Assembly (NCBI GenBank): GCA_965249745.1
Contig: OZ252252.1
Location: forward strand, 3,286,001 to 3,350,000
From: JANYHH01 sp965249745
GTDB taxonomy: Bacteria > Deinococcota > Deinococci > Deinococcales > JAAFIG01
Length of the DNA stretch: 64,000 nt
Direction of reading: 5' to 3'
Shown: positions 1 to 8,111 of the stretch, piece by piece
How positions within the stretch are numbered: position 1 is the first letter of the stretch
Layout of the letters: every line of letters begins with the position of its first letter
The notes under the pieces: model-generated
Seen by the model: only the letters and a program-made list of their open reading frames with translations
What the model was told of the DNA's origin: nothing
Databases searched by the model: none
Made by a program: the position numbers and the translations under genes

Positions 1-1244
1 GAAGCACTGTCGAAGTGATAGATCAGGCGGCTGGTATCCGGTAGGTTGCCGACCAGGTACCGCAGAATGCGGTACGAGTGGGCGTGAATGATGCCCTTCT
101 GAGCGCCGTGATGATCCATCAGCTTGGCAATGACATTGGTCAATTTGGGTAGTTCCGCCTCCAGGGAATCGCGGTTCAGGCGCGCCACGTTGAGCGGAAA
201 AATCGGGCGGTTACGGGCCGGAAAGCTGCTCGGGACGCGAATGAAGGCCGCGTCCTCGAGCGCGATACCGAGCGCCCGCAGGAAGGTCTGGGCATCCAGA
301 ATCGTGGCGCTCAGCATCAGCACGCGGCTCGAGTGACGAAATAGGAAGTCCTCCGCGAACGACGAGACCGTGACCGGGCGAAATTTCCACCAGGCGACGT
401 TGCCGTCAAACGAGCGATCCGGCGAGTCCTCGGTGACCCAGCCCGCGTCATCCGCGTCGCGCAGCAGCACCAGTCGCCGCACCAGCCCCTCGAGTTCATT
501 CTTGTGAACGCTGACATCGGGCGGCACATCGTCCAGAATCTTGATCTGCTCTTCCAGGCGGCTGAGCGCCCGCGTCAGGTCTGGGATCAGCCCGGTCACG
601 AAGCGAATCCGCTCCTCGAGGTCAAACACCTGCGGGAAGTCAATCTCGATTCCGGCGCGCGCCAGCGTGTTGCGGCTGACGTGAACCTCCACGAAGCGCA
701 TCAGCGCATCCTCGGTGTTGTGCGCCTCATCTAAAATCAGCAGGTCGCGCTTCTGGAACGCCCCGGCGTGGTTGATTTCCGCCAACAGATACGAATAGTT
801 CAGCGTGGCGATCCCAGCGTGCAACGCGTCTTCCTTGGCGATCAGGTAACTGCATTCCTCGCAGGCGGCGAATTTCTTGCCCGCCATACACGGCGCAGCC
901 CCGGCGTGCGTGTCCATCACCAGGCACGGGTAATTGCTACGCCCCTTGACGACCGCCAAGTCCGGGAAATCCCGTAAATACTGATCCTGCAAGATTTTCT
1001 GCGCCGTCAGAATATACGCGTCCTTGGCTTCTCGAGCCAACGTCACGGCAATTCCAGACTTGCCCGCGCCGGTCGGGGCTTCGATCACCACGAAGCGCTT
1101 CCCGCGCGCGAACGCCTGCCGCGCCGCCTCGAGCGCCTCGCGTTGACCGGGACGGTACGCGGCGTAGGGAAAATGCTGGGCGACGGACTCTGGGTCAACT
1201 GGTGGATCGGACTCGAGGCGTGAAGACTTGCTCGAGCCAGGCAT
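1..1244 (-). CDS. DinG/Rad3-family Fe-S DNA helicase (C-terminus beyond window)
   Basis: Superfamily 2 ATP-dependent 5'-3' helicase related to DinG and XPD, probably acting in repair or replication-fork maintenance. The N-terminus carries a Walker A motif (EAPTGAGKS), then a region with four cysteines (PCLVMD, PCMAG, CEEC) that would bind a [4Fe-4S] cluster, then the DEAH box (LDEAH). Further on LSATILD (motif III-like) and HAHSYRILRYL (helicase domain 2) are visible before the window edge. The ATG at 1242-1244 lies 6 nt from a TAGACT -10 box (1251-1256, minus strand), which fits a leaderless message. About 414 residues are present. Exact subfamily is not certain because the C-terminal third is missing. 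Confidence 0.9.
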   Translation of the reverse strand, partial: MPGSSKSSRLESDPPVDPESVAQHFPYAAYRPGQREALEAARQAFARGKRFVVIEAPTGAGKSGIAVTLAREAKDAYILTAQKILQDQYLRDFPDLAVVKGRSNYPCLVMDTHAGAAPCMAGKKFAACEECSYLIAKEDALHAGIATLNYSYLLAEINHAGAFQKRDLLILDEAHNTEDALMRFVEVHVSRNTLARAGIEIDFPQVFDLEERIRFVTGLIPDLTRALSRLEEQIKILDDVPPDVSVHKNELEGLVRRLVLLRDADDAGWVTEDSPDRSFDGNVAWWKFRPVTVSSFAEDFLFRHSSRVLMLSATILDAQTFLRALGIALEDAAFIRVPSSFPARNRPIFPLNVARLNRDSLEAELPKLTNVIAKLMDHHGAQKGIIHAHSYRILRYLVGNLPDTSRLIYHFDSA

Positions 1245-1282
1245 GGTGGGAGTCTAACACGGGTTACGTGAGGGACAGAAAA

Positions 1283-1648
1283 TCAGATTGCCTCGCTGCA
1301 CTGCTCGAGCAGTCGGTCAAAAGCGGTTTCAATCTGCGCTTGCCGTGCCGCCTTATGACCGGCCACCGGGTCCAGCCCATCCATTGACCGGCTCCAGATG
1401 GGGATGAATTTCGTTCGAACCGTTATGAGTTGCTGAACGGTCATTCGTGGTGCTTGGTGAAAATGCGCGCACAGAGCTGCCAACGCATCCACGGCGATCG
1501 CAGTTTCATCTGCGTTTTCGTCTGCCTCGGACGCGCTGCGATCCGTCAAGACCAGTAAAATCTGCTCCTCGAGCGGTGCGAAAATTTGAAGAAACAAATA
1601 GTCCAGAGCGACATCGCTTTCAAGATTTCCAGCGCCCCAGGTTCCCAT
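1283..1648 (-). CDS. DUF4259 domain protein
   Basis: A 121-residue cytoplasmic protein that opens with MGTWGAGNLESDVALDYL, the signature start of the DUF4259 family, whose function is unknown. No membrane segment or signal peptide is seen. The ATG at 1646-1648 is 6 nt from a TAAAAT -10 box (1655-1660 on the minus strand), so it has its own leaderless promoter although it is only 12 bp from the end of the next gene on the same strand. Confidence 0.85.
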   Translation of the reverse strand: MGTWGAGNLESDVALDYLFLQIFAPLEEQILLVLTDRSASEADENADETAIAVDALAALCAHFHQAPRMTVQQLITVRTKFIPIWSRSMDGLDPVAGHKAARQAQIETAFDRLLEQCSEAI

Positions 1649-1660
1649 GCCGTCATTTTA

Positions 1661-2398
1661 TCAAGGCCGATAAGTCACAAAAATCGCCTGCCCCTGCTCA
1701 CGCCAGAGGCGCTCTCGTTGCGCCTGCGAGAGTCTGGTCTTCGTCTCTGGCCTTCGGTTCGGACGGCGCGTGTACTGAACCCAGACCGGCGCGGGTCGCC
1801 ACGTCACCTCGAGCCGATCCGCATTGACGCGCAAGAGGGTATTGACCCAGTAACTGTGCCCGCGTCCGTCATCCTGACCCGGTTGCCAGACCGCGCCACT
1901 GATGACCTGCGTATCCACGACGAACGTTTGACCCCGCAAGCGCAGGACATCAGCCGCTGAAAACCCAAAGCTGAAGATGCTGGTGACGCGATACCCAGTA
2001 TCTGACGACAGCACAAAATTCACCGTATCAATCCAGGCCGCCAGACCGTTGCCCCCGGAGTGTTCCGCGACGATGGCATCCTCCAGCCCGTCAGCGTTGA
2101 CATCCCCAAGCCAGAGATTGAACCCGCCAGCCGCCGCGCCCCGAACCGGGTACTCGAGTCGCAGTTTCAAGTGACCGTGCCGCTCGAAGCTTAGCTGTTC
2201 GCGGCCGATGGACTCGAGGTAGCGACGTTCCACACTCCAGACGCCGCAATGAATTCGTTGCCGCTGCCACGGGCCCTGTGGGTCGGCGCAGACTCGCAAG
2301 GGCACTCTGGCCGCTTCTGAGAACGCCTCGTAACCGGGCATGGCGCTCGCCATGCCTGAGAGGAACAGCCAGAGCATCAGACCGAGAGACAAACGCAT
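1661..2398 (-). CDS. Exported protein of unknown function with a VCBS/FG-GAP-like segment
   Basis: A 245-residue protein with a clear Sec signal peptide (residues 1-19, hydrophobic LGLMLWLFLSGMASA). The middle contains DVNADGLEDAIV, which resembles the calcium-binding loop of FG-GAP/VCBS repeats, so the mature protein may fold as part of a beta-propeller-like unit; this is inference from one motif. The ATG is 6 nt from a TAAGCT -10 box (2405-2410, minus strand). I do not recognise a named family. Confidence 0.75.
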   Translation of the reverse strand: MRLSLGLMLWLFLSGMASAMPGYEAFSEAARVPLRVCADPQGPWQRQRIHCGVWSVERRYLESIGREQLSFERHGHLKLRLEYPVRGAAAGGFNLWLGDVNADGLEDAIVAEHSGGNGLAAWIDTVNFVLSSDTGYRVTSIFSFGFSAADVLRLRGQTFVVDTQVISGAVWQPGQDDGRGHSYWVNTLLRVNADRLEVTWRPAPVWVQYTRRPNRRPETKTRLSQAQRERLWREQGQAIFVTYRP

Positions 2399-2445
2399 TC
2401 CTAAAGCTTAAACGAAGATCGCTCGAGTCATTCCTCGGGCGGAGG

Positions 2446-3138
2446 TCAGGGCGTCTCGCTCGAGACTTTCTGGTCTTGTGGACGCGTCATCCCCAGGTCC
2501 TCGTGCGCGTCGCACAGGAACAAGCCCGCCAGGTACGCCCTCGAGCCGTGACGGTTCAGGTATTTCCCGAGCACCCCGACCAGTTCGCGCTGCATCGCTT
2601 TGGCGTCTTCCAGGTCCAGCCAGATCGGGTTCCAGCCGGTGGCAATCGCGGGCGCGTCGTCGCCCAGGTAATCCCAAACCTCACCGGAACCCTTGACGAT
2701 TTCCAGATACAGGTCGCCGCTCGGCATGGGGACGGTGCGAACGCCCCAGTTCAGTTCCACGAAGTACTCGTCGCGGTACATTCGTTCCAGGGCGCGTTGA
2801 AACGTCTCCTGGTACAGCGCTCGGTTGCTGGCGGCCAGCAAATCCGGGGGGTAGACCCGGAATGGAATGAAGAAGCTCTCGGCCGTGGCGCGGTAGTAGC
2901 GAATCGCTTTTCCGGCTCGAGGTTGGCTGCGGGTGACCTTGAGCAGCCCGAGGTTCAGGAATCGTTGGACGCGTTTGTACGTGGCGGTCGGCGTTTCGCC
3001 GAGTTGCAGCGCCGCTTCCGAAACGCTGCGTTCCCCTGCCATGAATGGCGCGAGCCAGCGGCGCTCGGCGCGACTGGCCAGCAACTCACAGGCTTGGGGG
3101 TTATCTAAAGTAAGCCAATTTCCAGAGTTGGGTTTCAC
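2446..3138 (-). CDS. Winged-helix (ArsR-like) transcriptional regulator
   Basis: A 230-residue protein. Residues 15-75 form a winged-helix domain (SVSEAALQLGETPTATYKRVQRFLNLGLL is the recognition part) resembling ArsR/MarR regulators; the C-terminal two thirds have no assignable domain and may sense a ligand. It starts with GTG at 3136-3138, 7 nt from a TAAGCT -10 box (3146-3151). Only 30 bp separate it from the divergent exported hydrolase, so it is the natural candidate to regulate that gene. Confidence 0.75.
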   Translation of the reverse strand: MKPNSGNWLTLDNPQACELLASRAERRWLAPFMAGERSVSEAALQLGETPTATYKRVQRFLNLGLLKVTRSQPRAGKAIRYYRATAESFFIPFRVYPPDLLAASNRALYQETFQRALERMYRDEYFVELNWGVRTVPMPSGDLYLEIVKGSGEVWDYLGDDAPAIATGWNPIWLDLEDAKAMQRELVGVLGKYLNRHGSRAYLAGLFLCDAHEDLGMTRPQDQKVSSETP

Positions 3139-3168
3139 TGGAAATAGCTTAGCGCACAGACTTTCTGC

Positions 3169-4284
3169 ATGAAACGATTGAGCCTGTTATTGGTGGGAAC
3201 ACTCGCCGTTGCAGGACTGGCGAGCGCCCAGACGACCCAAGCCTTCACGACTCGAGACTTCACGGTTCAGCTTGGAGATTTTCAATCGAAAGGCCAGATC
3301 ACCCTCCCTTTGAGCGGCACGGGTCCGTTCCCAACTGTGTTGCTGATTCACGGTTCCACCCCGATGGACATGAACGCGACCGTGCAAGAGGGCGGCAAGG
3401 TTCACTCCGGCATCTTTGAGCAGATCGCGGCGGCGCTCCCCAAATACGGCTTCGCGGTTCTGCGGTACAACAAGCGCTACGTGACCGCACCCGGTGTCGT
3501 AAACGCAGAAAAGTTTTACAAGCTGCGACTCCAAGACTTTCAGGCGGACGCCAGGAAAGTACTGGATTTTGCCCGCCAGCAGCCGATGCTGGACAAATCG
3601 CGCTTCTTCGTCTACGGCTGGAGCGAGGGTTCACCGATCGCCGCGAGCCTGACTGTGGAAGACTCGAGCTTGCGCGGTTTGATCGTGCAGGGACCCGTCG
3701 CGTACAGCTACGCGCAGACCTTCCAGCAGCAATTCCCGAGGGTTGGCTTACCGTACCTGAACCGTTTCGCCACCGATGGCAAGCTGGACCTGAAGGGCGT
3801 GCAGGCGGCGCTAGGCGGAGACGGCGGACTGCTGGCGCGGTCGCAGGCGCTGTACCTGTTGGACCCGACCGCCAGTCCGAATACCCCGCGTCTCAACCCG
3901 TACATGGATCAGAACAAGGACGGGTTCGTGGACTTGGAGCGCGAAGCCAAACCGGTGTTCGCCTACATCTTGCAGGACAAACCCGAATTTCTCGGCGCGT
4001 ACTCGAGCGCCGAGGCACTGCCGGGGCTGATCGAACTCGCGCCAAAAATAAAGACGCCCGTGCTGATCTTGCAGGGTCAGAACGACGCCAATGTCAACCC
4101 CGAGGGCGCTTCGGCGCTCAAAACGGCACTGGCGAAAAACTCGGATCCCAGCTTGAAGCTCTACCCTGGTTTGGGGCATTCGCTCGGGGTTGCCAAAGAC
4201 GTGACCGACGACGATTTTCGCCCAATGGCAGCTCAGCCGCTCGAGGATTTGGGCGCGTGGCTGGCGGCGCAGGCAAAGTACTGA
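3169..4284 (+). CDS. Exported alpha/beta hydrolase
   Basis: A 371-residue serine hydrolase with a signal peptide (residues 1-20, cleavage after SASA-like AGLASA). The fold signature is HGSTP near residue 61 (oxyanion loop), the nucleophile elbow GWSEG with Ser152, and a C-terminal GLGHS holding the likely catalytic His. It probably works in the envelope or outside the cell as an esterase or peptidase; substrate unknown. The stop codon lies inside the first unit of a 12-bp triplicated sequence that forms the end of an intergenic repeat. It is divergent from a winged-helix regulator. Confidence 0.85.
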   Translation: MKRLSLLLVGTLAVAGLASAQTTQAFTTRDFTVQLGDFQSKGQITLPLSGTGPFPTVLLIHGSTPMDMNATVQEGGKVHSGIFEQIAAALPKYGFAVLRYNKRYVTAPGVVNAEKFYKLRLQDFQADARKVLDFARQQPMLDKSRFFVYGWSEGSPIAASLTVEDSSLRGLIVQGPVAYSYAQTFQQQFPRVGLPYLNRFATDGKLDLKGVQAALGGDGGLLARSQALYLLDPTASPNTPRLNPYMDQNKDGFVDLEREAKPVFAYILQDKPEFLGAYSSAEALPGLIELAPKIKTPVLILQGQNDANVNPEGASALKTALAKNSDPSLKLYPGLGHSLGVAKDVTDDDFRPMAAQPLEDLGAWLAAQAKY

Positions 4285-4393
4285 GTTCGGTACTGAGTTC
4301 GGTACTGAGGTCGGCATGGTCAGGTTCATGTTTCAGGGCAGGACAATGCGTCTGTGACGCAAGCGTGAGCGAGCCGAATCGTGCCGTTATCAA
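4280..4393 (-). repeat. About 90-bp structured intergenic repeat, copy 1 (reverse)
   Basis: Reverse-oriented copy of a family also present at 31096, 52867 and 63115. Conserved blocks are GATAAC, CACGATTCGGCT, GCGTCACAGACGC (a hairpin), AACCTGA and the end CCGAACTCAG. In this copy the terminal 12 bp are repeated three times (4281-4316), and the first unit contains the stop codon of the preceding hydrolase. Confidence 0.85.
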
Positions 4394-4478
4394 TAAGCTC
4401 GTCACACCTCGAGATGAAACGAATCAAGTACGGCGAGCAACCGTGAGCCAGAACTGAACCTCTGGCGTGATCGCGCCG

Positions 4479-4484
4479 TACAGT
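4479..4484 (+). promoter_or_regulatory. -10 box of leaderless msrA promoter
   Basis: TACAGT followed by 5 nt and the ATG of msrA. No Shine-Dalgarno site is present, so transcription probably starts at or beside the start codon. No convincing -35 box is visible. Confidence 0.6.
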
Positions 4485-4489
4485 AAGGC

Positions 4490-5020
4490 ATGAGCTTGCA
4501 AACGGCGACGATTGGCGGTGGCTGCTTCTGGTGCTTGGAAGCGGTCTACCTGGAGATGAAGGGGATTGAAAAGGTCGTATCCGGGTACGCGGGCGGTCAC
4601 ACCGTCAATCCGACCTATCAGCAGGTGTGCAGCGAAACCACCGGTCACGCCGAGGTCGCGCAACTGACCTTCGACGACACTGTCACAAGTTTCGAGGACA
4701 TCCTGAAGGTGTTCTTCGTGATTCACGATCCGACCACACCTAACCGCCAGGGCAACGATGTCGGCGAGTCGTACCGCAGCATCATTCTGTATCACGACGC
4801 GGCGCAACTCGAGACCGCCAAGCGCGTGATCGCGGAAGTCCAACCGCTCTGGGACCATGAGATCGTGACAGAACTCAAACCGCTCGAGGTCTTCTACCCG
4901 GCCGAGAACTACCATCAGAATTACTACGCCCGGAATCAATTTCAGCCGTACTGCATGGGCGTGGTCGCGCCGAAGGTCAGCAAGTTCAGAAAGACGTTTC
5001 TGGAACAAGTTAAGCGTTGA
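4490..5020 (+). CDS. msrA: Peptide methionine-S-sulfoxide reductase
   Basis: Reduces the S epimer of methionine sulfoxide in damaged proteins. The 176-residue protein has the catalytic motif GCFWC with Cys12 as nucleophile, followed by the family signatures GYAGG, the HAEVAQLTFDD segment and the NYHQNYY region. Length is typical of a stand-alone MsrA; there is no fused MsrB domain and no msrB next door. A leaderless promoter precedes it. Such repair enzymes fit an oxidative-stress tolerant organism. Confidence 0.97.
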   Translation: MSLQTATIGGGCFWCLEAVYLEMKGIEKVVSGYAGGHTVNPTYQQVCSETTGHAEVAQLTFDDTVTSFEDILKVFFVIHDPTTPNRQGNDVGESYRSIILYHDAAQLETAKRVIAEVQPLWDHEIVTELKPLEVFYPAENYHQNYYARNQFQPYCMGVVAPKVSKFRKTFLEQVKR

Positions 5021-5137
5021 ACGCCCCGACCAAACCAGAGCCTGTGAATCCCTCGAGCGCCCGTCGCACTCCTGACCTGCGGAAATCCACGTTTCAACCG
5101 AGAGTCCCTCAAAGCCGCATGGTTTAATGCCGTAGCT

Positions 5138-5890
5138 ATGGGCTTCTTAGAAAACCTCATTACAAGCGGACCACTAGGCACGATTTACGGCGTGCTGGTC
5201 GCCGTGTGTCTGATTCACCTGTTCGTGCGCCGCAACGATTTTTACTGGGCCTTCATCATCCTGGTCATCCCGTACATCGGTGCCATCGCGTATTTCTTCA
5301 GCCAAGTGCTACCCGAACTGCGCGGTGCCAGGGTCATGGAGGCGATTGACACGCTAAAACCGGCGGGGCTGCGGGTGCGCGACCTCGAGAAACAGTTAGA
5401 GGAGCTGGACACGGCGCAGAACCGGATTCAACTGGCGCTGGCCTACCGCGACGCCGGGCAGTTAGACAAAGCCGAAACCATGCTGAGCGAAACGCGGCAA
5501 GGGATTTACAAGAACGATCCGCACGTAACCTATGACCTAGCAGACGTGAAATTCCGGGCAGGCAAACTTCAAGAAGCCCAGGAGTTGCTGCGCGAACTCC
5601 TAGACGGTGCGCCGGAGGAATTGCGCGGCAAGGGACGGCTGCTGTTGGCGCGCAGTCTGGAAGCGACCGCCCAACCCGAGGCGGCCGATCCGCTGTACCA
5701 GCAAGCGATCTCGAGTTTCAGCGGCGAGGAGGCTCGGTACTGGTACGCCGCCTTTCTGGTCGCGCAGGGAAAACGCGACGAGGCGGAGACGCAGGTCGAG
5801 GCGCTTGAGCGCAACGTGAGACGCGCCAGCGGTGCCTACCGCTACCAGCAACGCGAATGGCTCGAGCGGGCGGGCAGGTTGATAAAGTAA
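5138..5890 (+). CDS. Membrane-anchored TPR protein
   Basis: A 250-residue protein with two N-terminal transmembrane helices (about residues 10-27 and 35-55, with a FVRRNDFYW link resembling the N-terminal domain of cardiolipin synthase-type proteins) followed by a helical tetratricopeptide region from about residue 85 to the end (ALAYRDAGQLDKAETML, ADVKFRAGKLQEAQELL). The TPR part should lie in the cytoplasm and mediate protein contacts. The partner is unknown. TTTAAT, 9 nt before the ATG, is a possible -10 box. Confidence 0.75.
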   Translation: MGFLENLITSGPLGTIYGVLVAVCLIHLFVRRNDFYWAFIILVIPYIGAIAYFFSQVLPELRGARVMEAIDTLKPAGLRVRDLEKQLEELDTAQNRIQLALAYRDAGQLDKAETMLSETRQGIYKNDPHVTYDLADVKFRAGKLQEAQELLRELLDGAPEELRGKGRLLLARSLEATAQPEAADPLYQQAISSFSGEEARYWYAAFLVAQGKRDEAETQVEALERNVRRASGAYRYQQREWLERAGRLIK

Positions 5891-5902
5891 ACCCTGGGTG
5901 AG

Positions 5903-6616
5903 TTACGAAATCCGGTAAAACTCGAGGAAGTCCGGCAGGGCCGCTTGAACCGCCAAGACCGGCAACGGAAAGCAGGCGTTCAACCCGTTCAAACTCGTTG
6001 CGCCCTCAAAGCGACGCCGGAACTCGAGCCTCATGTCTGGTTTGACCTGATGGTTTCGGTCGAGAAATTGACCCCAGAGCGACATGGAGCGAAATCGGTT
6101 CTCGAGGGCGCGTGGACTCGCCGTGTACGAGGCTGGGAATAGCCGTCGGTAGGCGGGAAGATTGTAGAGCCACGACGCGCCTAGAACCTTGCTCAAAGGT
6201 TGGCTGCCTTTTAGCTGTCTAAACAGACCTGTCAGTTCCTCGAGACGCTGATCCAACCGATCGAACGCTAGCGGTGACCGACCGTCGGTTTCAAGATTCC
6301 GAAAATGCAGGTGAACCTGGGTCTCGTTTAACCTCGAGTACGAGAAACACCCGTAGCTTAAGGTAGTCACTGGCGCGGTCCTCAGCTCAGGTTCCCTCGA
6401 GTAAAACCGATACGTCCAATCCAAGGCATCGTGCGTCCTCAAGCCAGCCAAGTATTCACGCCAAGTCGGGTTCAGCGGATTGAAATCGCGTCCCAGTCCA
6501 AAACGAACGTAAAAGTTGGTGTAATCCAACAGCGCCCGCTCGAGCGGTACGCCCGATACCTGCCTGACCTTATCCGCGAACTCGAGTTGCAGCCCGAAAA
6601 ACGCCCGGCAGTACAT
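5903..6616 (-). CDS. Protein of unknown function
   Basis: About 237 residues, rich in aromatic residues and arginine, without signal peptide or membrane helix. Phrases such as LDYTNFYVRFGLGRDFNPLNPTW and VHLHFRNLE look like a folded globular enzyme or binding protein, but I do not recognise the family. The start was set at the ATG at 6614-6616, which lies 8 nt from a TATGGT -10 box (6625-6630, minus strand); a GTG one codon earlier is possible. It is convergent with the TPR gene (12-bp gap) and downstream of fabG. Confidence 0.7.
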   Translation of the reverse strand: MYCRAFFGLQLEFADKVRQVSGVPLERALLDYTNFYVRFGLGRDFNPLNPTWREYLAGLRTHDALDWTYRFYSREPELRTAPVTTLSYGCFSYSRLNETQVHLHFRNLETDGRSPLAFDRLDQRLEELTGLFRQLKGSQPLSKVLGASWLYNLPAYRRLFPASYTASPRALENRFRSMSLWGQFLDRNHQVKPDMRLEFRRRFEGATSLNGLNACFPLPVLAVQAALPDFLEFYRIS

Positions 6617-6631
6617 CACGATTCACCATAC

Positions 6632-7375
6632 TCAATGCGCGAACAGCCCACCGTCCACCGCGACCGTCTGCCCGTTAATGTACCCCGCCGCGTCCGAGGC
6701 CAGAAACGCCACGAGGGCGGCGACATCTTCGGGCTTCCCGAACCGCCCGGCCGGAATCCCCTCGAGGTACTTGGTGCGAACGTTCTCCGGGAGCTTGTCG
6801 GTCATGTCGGATTCGATAAAGCCAGGCGCGACCGCGTTGCAGGTGATGCCCTTCCCAGCGTATTCCTTGGCAATCGCCTTGGTCAGCCCGATCAACCCGG
6901 CTTTGGCGGCGATGTAATTCGCCTGACCAGGGTTTCCCATCAAGCCCACGACCGAGGAAATGTTGATGATCCGCCCCCACTTTCCGGACAGCATCGTTTT
7001 CAGGGCGGCTCGAGCCAGGGCGAACGGAGCCGCCAGGTTTGTGTCCAGCACCGCGTCCCAGTCCTCGTCGCGCATTCGCAGCACCAGGCCGTCCTTGGTG
7101 ATGCCCGCGTTGTTGACCAGCACCTCGAGACCGCCCAACGCTTCGATGGCGGCGCTCGCCACGCTTTTGGCTCCCTCGAGCGAACCCAGGTCGCCCTGCA
7201 CCAGCACGGCCTTCCCGCCGCCTGCGGTAACCTCAGCGGCGACCGTTTCAGCCTCATCCTTTGAGCGTCCGTAATGCACGGCGACCGTGTGGCCGTGCCG
7301 TCCCAGTTCCAGCGCGATGGCCCGTCCGAGTCCTCTGGATGCACCCGTGACCAGTACCTTACGAAGTGTCGTCAT
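6632..7375 (-). CDS. fabG: 3-oxoacyl-[acyl-carrier-protein] reductase
   Basis: NADPH-dependent reductase of fatty-acid elongation, a short-chain dehydrogenase of 247 residues. The nucleotide site TGASRGLG (10-17), NNAG (88-91) and the catalytic Ser141, Tyr154 and Lys158 are all present, and the INISSVVGLMGNPGQANY stretch is typical of true FabG. It ends with the usual GQTVAVDGG. The ATG is 8 nt from a TAGACT -10 box (7384-7389). No other fab genes adjoin it, so it is separated from the usual fabHDG-acpP cluster. Confidence 0.93.
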   Translation of the reverse strand: MTTLRKVLVTGASRGLGRAIALELGRHGHTVAVHYGRSKDEAETVAAEVTAGGGKAVLVQGDLGSLEGAKSVASAAIEALGGLEVLVNNAGITKDGLVLRMRDEDWDAVLDTNLAAPFALARAALKTMLSGKWGRIINISSVVGLMGNPGQANYIAAKAGLIGLTKAIAKEYAGKGITCNAVAPGFIESDMTDKLPENVRTKYLEGIPAGRFGKPEDVAALVAFLASDAAGYINGQTVAVDGGLFAH

Positions 7376-7445
7376 ATCGCGGCAGTCTACTCGGTTGCAG
7401 CGCGTCGAGGCTCACCGCTATGCTGACCTGAACCAGGGAGGTTGG

Positions 7446-8024
7446 ATGAAACATTGGCTGTGGGCGGTTATCTCGAGCGCCGCATTATTCTTTGGTTCTC
7501 ACGCGTCGGCGCAGTTCGGCATCAGACTCGAGGCGTACGGCAGCATCAGCGACACCCTCAGTTACCGGGCGGGTTTGCAACCCATTTTTATCGGCAGTCC
7601 GGGCGTGGTCATTGAAGCGAGGCTCGAGGCGGCGAGTGAACTCTCGTTCGGTGGGCCGCTGTACTTCGCGTTGATTGGCAGTCCGTTCGCAATCGGGGCG
7701 TATCAGCCCGGTGCGGCCCCAAGCTTCGCGTTCGTCGGGTTGGAAGGCATCGCCAGGATGGGTTTCCGATCGGTGGATTTTCATCTGAATTTCAATCTGG
7801 CTTTCGCTCCTGGGCTGCTCTTCAAAGACGGAGCCGTGAATTTCACACTGCAATATCGGGCCGGAATTGACTTCGGAAACGAGTTCTTTCAGGTTGATTT
7901 CGATGTCGGTAAGGCGTTTGACCTTATTTTCTTACGCGTCTCGGCGAGCTATGCGGTCACGCCCTGGCTGCGGATTGGGATTGGGTACTGGGTTCACAGC
8001 GGGATTGGTGGGGGCGGTGGTTGA
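7446..8024 (+). CDS. Exported, probably beta-rich outer-membrane protein
   Basis: A 192-residue protein with a signal peptide (residues 1-22, SHASA). The mature part alternates aromatic/hydrophobic and polar residues (VDFHLNFNLAF, FQVDFDVGKAF) and ends in a Gly tract, as expected for beta strands of a small outer-membrane barrel. The start at 7446 was chosen because it has a strong Shine-Dalgarno (AGGGAGG) and a TATGCT -10 box about 20 nt upstream. Family unknown. Confidence 0.7.
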   Translation: MKHWLWAVISSAALFFGSHASAQFGIRLEAYGSISDTLSYRAGLQPIFIGSPGVVIEARLEAASELSFGGPLYFALIGSPFAIGAYQPGAAPSFAFVGLEGIARMGFRSVDFHLNFNLAFAPGLLFKDGAVNFTLQYRAGIDFGNEFFQVDFDVGKAFDLIFLRVSASYAVTPWLRIGIGYWVHSGIGGGGG

Positions 8025-8111
8025 GACCGTTCCGATCATCCGCTTGCTATAGCGCGATCAAGGCTGATCGGAGACGATGCGTGACCGCACCGAACTCAGT
8101 ACACTCGAGGG

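Noticed and set aside
3299..3634. Minus-strand frame inside the exported hydrolase
   Set aside because: Antisense shadow of a gene with clear catalytic motifs.
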